In this document: in pieces, positions 6,523 to 10,025 of the stretch
Layout: each line of letters begins with the position of its first letter
Position numbering within the stretch: the stretch's first letter is position 1
NCBI GenBank assembly: GCA_003242525.1
Contig: QGUU01000056.1
Coordinates: 1-10,025, forward strand
Reading direction: 5' to 3'
DNA: 10,025 bases
DNA from: Pseudomonadota bacterium
GTDB lineage: Bacteria > Pseudomonadota > Alphaproteobacteria > Rhizobiales > Rhizobiaceae
Position numbers and translations under genes: made by a program
Notes under the pieces: generated by a model
Databases searched by the model: none
The model's input: only the letters and a program-made list of their open reading frames with translations
Told to the model about the DNA's origin: nothing

Positions 6523-8043
6523 ATGTCAGGTTCCATTCTCATAGTCGACGATGATCCGGTGCAGCGGCGGCTGCTCCAGGCGGCGATGGCAAAATTCGGC
6601 TACAGCTCACTCGTTGCAGAGGAGGGCGAGGCCGGTCTGGCGCTGATGGATGGCCCCTCGGCGCGCGAGGTTTCGGTCGTCATCCTTGACCTTTCGATGC
6701 CGGGACTCGACGGCATTGGCGTGCTCAAGGCCATGCGCGAGCGCGGCATCCATATTCCGGTGATCGTTCAGACGGCCCAGGGGAGCATCGAAACGGTCGT
6801 GCAGGCCATGCGCCACGGCGCCTTCGATTTCGTCGTCAAGCCTGCATCCCCGGATCGGCTGCAGACGGCAATCGCCAACGCCCTGAAGGTGGAGGCGGTG
6901 GAAGGGGAGGCGCGGCGCAACATACGCCGCGGCGGCAAGTCGCTAACCTTCAAGGACATCATCACAAAGAGCCCTGCCATGGAGCGGGTGATCCGGCTGG
7001 GACAGAAGGCTGCCGCCTCCACCATTCCGATTCTGATCGAGGGCGAATCAGGCGTGGGCAAGGAACTGGTGGCGCGTGCGATACAGGGTTCCGGCGATCG
7101 CAGGTCAAGGCCTTTCGTTACGGTCAATTGCGGCGCGATTCCGGAAAATCTGGTGGAGTCGATCCTTTTCGGCCACGAAAAGGGATCTTTCACAGGCGCT
7201 ACCGAAAAGCATGCCGGCAAGTTCGTCGAGGCTCATGGCGGCACGCTGTTTCTGGATGAGATCGGCGATCTGCCGCTGGACGTGCAGGTCAAGCTGCTGC
7301 GCGCCGTGCAGGAGGGCGAGATCGATCCGGTCGGAAGCCGCTCGACGCTCAAGGTGGACATAAGGCTGATATCCGCCACGCACCGCGACCTGTTGCAGCA
7401 GGTGAAGGACGGCGCTTTCCGGGAAGACCTGTTCTATCGCCTCAATGTCTACCCGATCTTCGTGCCGCCATTGCGTGAAAGGCGCGAAGACATTCCCTAT
7501 CTCGTCCGCCACTTCATGGACCGCGTCGAGCCCGCCGACCCGCGAAGGCGGCTGCGAGGCGTCAGCGAGGCGGCCTTGTCCATGCTGATGGCCTATGACT
7601 GGCCAGGCAACATAAGGCAACTCGAAAACGCCGTGTTCCGGGCGTCCGTGCTGTGCGAGGGCGATGTCCTCACACCCGACGAGTTCCCGCAAATCCGGGC
7701 TCAGGTCGAGGGAACGATCAATCTTGATCGTCCGCGCCGAAACATTCCGGATGATGCCGCCAATCCGCCTACGGGGGAAACCCCGGGCGCAGCCGAAGCG
7801 GCAGCAGATGTTGCGCGCCCCCGCTTCGGCACGCTGCGAGCTCTCGACGAGCGGGGCAATGTGCGCTCACTCGCCGCGGTGGAACTGGACATGATCAAGT
7901 TCGCCATCGAACACTACAACGGCCAGATGAGCGAGGTGGCAAGACGCCTTGGAATCGGCCGCTCGACGCTTTATCGCAAGCTCAAGGAATATGGCCTCGA
8001 TTCGGAAGAAGGCCGGGTCGAGCGCATGGCCTTGACGCCGTAA
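6523..8043 (+). CDS. Sigma-54-dependent response regulator (REC / AAA+ / Fis HTH)
   Basis: This is an NtrC-class activator that opens sigma-54 RNA polymerase promoters by ATP hydrolysis once its receiver domain is phosphorylated. Receiver (about 4-120): acidic pair D9/D10, phosphoacceptor D56 in VVILDLSMPG, T84 and K106. AAA+ domain (about 143-390): Walker A GESGVGKE (174-181), sigma-54 contact loop GSFTGA (221-226, a serine variant of GAFTGA), Walker B GGTLFLDEI (239-247), arginine-finger region FREDLFYRLNV (299-309), and YDWPGNIRQLENAV (358-371). An Ala/Pro-rich linker of about 60 residues then leads to the DNA-binding helix-turn-helix (about 468-492, SEVARRLGIGRSTLYRKL). All key residues are present. 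The ATG at 6523 directly precedes the receiver; its ribosome site is weak (a G6 run about 17 bases upstream). No histidine kinase is in view. It resembles TacA-type regulators of alphaproteobacteria, but I do not assign a gene name. Confidence 0.95.
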   Translation: MSGSILIVDDDPVQRRLLQAAMAKFGYSSLVAEEGEAGLALMDGPSAREVSVVILDLSMPGLDGIGVLKAMRERGIHIPVIVQTAQGSIETVVQAMRHGAFDFVVKPASPDRLQTAIANALKVEAVEGEARRNIRRGGKSLTFKDIITKSPAMERVIRLGQKAAASTIPILIEGESGVGKELVARAIQGSGDRRSRPFVTVNCGAIPENLVESILFGHEKGSFTGATEKHAGKFVEAHGGTLFLDEIGDLPLDVQVKLLRAVQEGEIDPVGSRSTLKVDIRLISATHRDLLQQVKDGAFREDLFYRLNVYPIFVPPLRERREDIPYLVRHFMDRVEPADPRRRLRGVSEAALSMLMAYDWPGNIRQLENAVFRASVLCEGDVLTPDEFPQIRAQVEGTINLDRPRRNIPDDAANPPTGETPGAAEAAADVARPRFGTLRALDERGNVRSLAAVELDMIKFAIEHYNGQMSEVARRLGIGRSTLYRKLKEYGLDSEEGRVERMALTP

Positions 8044-8213
8044 TTCTCACGGATTGAAGCCAATTGTAACAGATTGTGTCCAAGAATCTGGGAAAATCCA
8101 GTTAAACCAGTCATTTACCATGAGGTCCGGTGTAGATTTTTCGCCCGGTTGTCGCCATGGTGTTGGCGCAATTCGCCATGATAAGCGATGATTAACCAAA
8201 TGGGTTCGATATT

Positions 8214-8235
8214 GGACGTGATTGAAATCATGTCC
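8214..8235 (+). promoter_or_regulatory. Hairpin 1 in the DUF882 leader
   Basis: GGACGTGAT (8214-8222) pairs with ATCATGTCC (8227-8235) around a TGAA loop. All nine pairs form in RNA, one of them a G-U wobble; as DNA it is a 22-base inverted repeat with one mismatch. A short GTTTT follows (8236-8240). It could be an operator, part of a structured leader, or a terminator for the regulator gene about 170 bases upstream. Confidence 0.5.
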
Positions 8236-8261
8236 GTTTTGTCAAATCCGGGGACAAACGG
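8234..8261 (+). promoter_or_regulatory. Hairpin 2 in the DUF882 leader
   Basis: CCGTTTTGTC (8234-8243) pairs with GACAAACGG (8253-8261), giving nine pairs with one bulged T and a 9-base loop. It shares two bases with hairpin 1, so the two are contiguous and slightly competing. It ends nine bases before the weak AGGG ribosome site at 8270 and could limit access to the start region. Confidence 0.5.
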
Positions 8262-8269
8262 CAGCCTAC

Positions 8270-8273
8270 AGGG
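8270..8273 (+). promoter_or_regulatory. Possible weak ribosome binding site for the DUF882 gene
   Basis: AGGG lies nine bases before the TTG at 8283. It is the only purine-rich match at proper distance from any candidate start preceding the signal peptide. Confidence 0.35.
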
Positions 8274-8282
8274 CCATTTGAT

Positions 8283-10025
8283 TTGAACAGAATCGAACGA
8301 CTCGACGACGGACGGCATTTGCCTGCGGGCTATTGGCCAAGATGGCTGGCAGTTCTTGCTCTCTGCGCCGTGGTTATGGCCCCGGTGGCCGCAAAGGCCG
8401 AGACGCGGTCGCTGAAGTTCTATCACCTGCATACGCGCGAAAAGGCGGAGATCGTCTACAAGCGCAATGGCCGCTACGTTCCGGAAGGGCTGAAGAAGAT
8501 CAATCACCTCATGCGCGACTGGCGGCGCAATGAAGTGGTCGAGATGGACCCGCGGTTGCTGGACATGGTCTGGGAGGCGTACCGCCAGGCCGGCGCAACG
8601 GGCTACATCCAGGTGATTTGCGGCTATCGCGCCCCGGCGACCAACAACATGCTTCGCAGCCGTTCGCGCGGCGTTGCCAAGAAAAGCCAGCACATGCTCG
8701 GCAAGGCGATAGATTTCTACATTCCCGGCGTGCCGCTCAAGAAGCTGCGCGACATAGCACTCAGGATGCAGGGCGGCGGCGTAGGCTACTACCCTTCCTC
8801 CGGCTCGCCCTTCGTGCATATGGACGTAGGCAATGTGCGCCATTGGCCCGGCATCAGCCGCCAGGAGCTTGCGCGCGTTTTCCCCGACGGTAAGACGCTG
8901 CACATACCTTCCGACGGCAAGCCGTTGCCCGGATATGAGCAGGCACTGGCCGCCTACAAGGCCCGCAAGGCCAGAGGCCAGCCGAATATCGAACTCGCCA
9001 GCGCCGGAAGCACGAAGAAATCCGGCGGACTGCTGACAGCCCTGTTCGGCGGCGGCGCCGACGAGGCCGAGGATAATGCCGAAGTCGCCCTGGTTGCCGC
9101 GGCGCCGAAGAAGGCCGTGAAGTCCGCTGCCCCTGCCCCGGCGGAAAAGCCCGGCATCAAGATCGTCTCGCCCGACAAGGCCAAGCGCTCCGAGGTTCCG
9201 GTCTTCGACGAGGCGGGCGCCCCGCAACAGGAAGCTGTCGAGACTCCCGAGACCATTATTGCGGCCTTGCCGGCACGCTCCATTCCGCTGCCAGCCTTTG
9301 CTCCCCGCCCCAAGACGGATGTGGGCGCTCAAACGCCTGACACGGTGCCGTTCGGGATTGCAGATGCAGTAGAAGTTGCCGAGGCAGCCCCGCAAGTTGC
9401 CGCTGCCGTTCCCGAAAGCGTTCCGTTTGGAATGGCGGATCCGGCAGCAGCAAGAACCATCGATCCGGCAGCAGCCGTCCGTGCGAGCACCGCCAGCATG
9501 GTGCCCGTGCCCAGCTGGCGTCCCGACCGGGCGGATGCTTTGGCGGAACAGGCGCCCACGAACCAGGGTGCTGTCATGCTTGCGCTGGCCGAAACGGCGG
9601 AACGTGGCAATGCGGCCAGGGAAGCGCTTTCGGCGCTGCCTTCTCCGCGGCCGGACGAAATCCGCGACCTTCTGGACAAGGAGCCGGCCGAGGAGGCTGC
9701 TACCGACAGCTATCAGGTGGCATCGCTTGCGCCTACTCCGCGCTCGGCTTTCAGCGATCCGCATGGCGTCGATGCCGCGTCGCCGCGCGTTGCCGTCGCC
9801 GCGCGCCCGGCAGGAACCGATCCCGTGGCCGCCATTGGCGGCAATGTGAAGACGACGCGGAAGGAAGCCCGCGCCCGGCCACAGGACGCCAGGCCGGATC
9901 CGAAGCCGCTGGTCGTTGCCGCTCAGCCCCAGTTGGCGCGGTGGGCCCTATACGGTGGTGAGGCGCTGGCCAATCCGGATGACGGCAAGAACGTGCCCAG
10001 GCTCGCCTACAACTTCGTTCGCACC
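8283..10025 (+). CDS. Exported DUF882 / Peptidase_M15_2 protein (3' end outside window)
   Basis: This is a predicted exported, peptidoglycan-directed metallopeptidase of the DUF882 (YcbK-like, M15) family. The frame is open from the TTG at 8283 to the window edge (581 codons). The signal peptide has a basic Arg/Trp stretch, hydrophobic core WLAVLALCAVVMAPVAA (21-37) and a likely cut after AKA (39); it is not a lipobox. The M15-like domain (about 40-215) has LKFYHLHTRE, CGYRAPATNNMLRS (SGYR-type block), SQHMLGKAIDFYI with H137 and D144, and FVHMD with H179 and D181: the HxxxxxxD...HxD metal and catalytic set is intact. After GYEQALAAYKARKARGQ the protein becomes a low-complexity Ala/Pro/Glu tail of more than 300 residues, including GGLLTALFGGG and a repeated VPFG motif. 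No ATG precedes the signal peptide; TTG 8283 is preferred, TTG 8319 possible. Muramoyl-peptidase activity is a family inference, and some members may only bind the wall. Confidence 0.88.
   Translation, partial: MNRIERLDDGRHLPAGYWPRWLAVLALCAVVMAPVAAKAETRSLKFYHLHTREKAEIVYKRNGRYVPEGLKKINHLMRDWRRNEVVEMDPRLLDMVWEAYRQAGATGYIQVICGYRAPATNNMLRSRSRGVAKKSQHMLGKAIDFYIPGVPLKKLRDIALRMQGGGVGYYPSSGSPFVHMDVGNVRHWPGISRQELARVFPDGKTLHIPSDGKPLPGYEQALAAYKARKARGQPNIELASAGSTKKSGGLLTALFGGGADEAEDNAEVALVAAAPKKAVKSAAPAPAEKPGIKIVSPDKAKRSEVPVFDEAGAPQQEAVETPETIIAALPARSIPLPAFAPRPKTDVGAQTPDTVPFGIADAVEVAEAAPQVAAAVPESVPFGMADPAAARTIDPAAAVRASTASMVPVPSWRPDRADALAEQAPTNQGAVMLALAETAERGNAAREALSALPSPRPDEIRDLLDKEPAEEAATDSYQVASLAPTPRSAFSDPHGVDAASPRVAVAARPAGTDPVAAIGGNVKTTRKEARARPQDARPDPKPLVVAAQPQLARWALYGGEALANPDDGKNVPRLAYNFVRT
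9336..9365 (+). repeat. VPFG repeat, copy 1, in the DUF882 tail
   Basis: Codons 352-361 read PDTVPFGIAD. A second copy lies 25 codons downstream with seven of ten residues identical, mostly through different codons. Confidence 0.6.
9411..9440 (+). repeat. VPFG repeat, copy 2, in the DUF882 tail
   Basis: Codons 377-386 read PESVPFGMAD, matching copy 1 at P, VPFG, A and D. The protein motif is kept while codons differ (for example ggg and gga for Gly), suggesting selection on the peptide, or an old duplication. Confidence 0.6.

Larger units (their letters stand above)
8044..8282 (+). other. Gap between the response regulator and the DUF882 gene
   Basis: These 239 bases are clearly less GC-rich than the flanking genes and contain no supported gene. 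CAGATT (8070-8075) and AATCTG (8085-8090) form a 6-bp inverted repeat with a 9-base loop after the regulator stop, but no T-run follows, so it is at best a weak terminator. CGCCA (8153-8157), TGGCG (8164-8168) and CGCCA (8174-8178) can form two alternative 5-bp stems. Two stronger hairpins near the 3' end are listed separately. I found no convincing sigma-70 or sigma-54 promoter. Confidence 0.5.

Noticed and set aside
8120-8191. 23-codon plus-strand frame in the gap before the DUF882 gene
   Set aside because: No ribosome site and no recognisable product; this length is expected by chance.
8252-8265. GG-N10-GC spacing suggesting a sigma-54 promoter before the DUF882 gene
   Set aside because: Only the GG and GC match; the remaining consensus bases do not fit, and it falls within hairpin 2, too close to the start.
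8358-8366. LALC in the DUF882 signal peptide as a possible lipobox
   Set aside because: The residue before Cys is Leu rather than Gly, Ala or Ser, and a better signal peptidase I site (AKA) follows the hydrophobic core.
8115-9764. 549-codon minus-strand frame opposite the DUF882 gene
   Set aside because: Its product is Arg/Gly/His/Cys-rich with no family features and lies antisense to a gene with a signal peptide and intact M15 motifs. Long antisense frames are common in GC-rich DNA.

Overview
The window is GC-rich and gene-dense. Its gene content points to an alphaproteobacterium of the Rhizobiales, probably near Mesorhizobium and other Phyllobacteriaceae: a bacterial homospermidine synthase, split pabB/pabC genes, a DUF3445 haem-type N-demethylase protein, and a large DUF882 (M15-like) exported protein beside a sigma-54 response regulator. 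This taxonomic call is inferred from family content, not from a marker gene. I see no tRNA, rRNA, CRISPR array, insertion sequence, phage gene or origin.

Left part (1-6378), all on the minus strand, in transcription order: pepF (oligoendopeptidase F, 6378-4552); a 220-nt gap; pabB (4331-3162); pabC (3228-2551, starting inside the end of pabB); a 129-nt gap; a DUF3445 gene with a probable TTG start (2421-1486); a 108-nt gap holding a perfect 9-bp inverted repeat; and hss (homospermidine synthase, from 1377, running off the left edge). PabB and PabC act in succession: with a PabA glutaminase, which is not in this window, they turn chorismate into 4-aminobenzoate for folate. Hss makes the polyamine homospermidine. 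The DUF3445 protein probably acts on a methylated amine, so a loose amine/one-carbon theme is possible but unproven.

Right part (6523-10025), plus strand: an NtrC-class response regulator (receiver, AAA+ sigma-54 activator domain, Fis-type helix-turn-helix) with all signature motifs but no partner histidine kinase in view; then a 239-nt gap; then a DUF882/Peptidase_M15_2 protein with a signal peptide, an intact HxxxxxxD...HxD metal site and a very long Ala/Pro-rich tail that runs off the right edge.

The coding content is mostly ordinary core genes. The features most worth a second look are non-coding: (1) a terminator-like compound hairpin with T6 at 6409-6447, on the plus strand inside a divergent intergenic region, where no upstream plus-strand gene exists to need it; (2) two consecutive hairpins (8214-8235 and 8234-8261) just before the TTG start of the DUF882 gene; (3) the 9-bp inverted repeat in the hss leader. 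No clearly new multi-gene system is visible.
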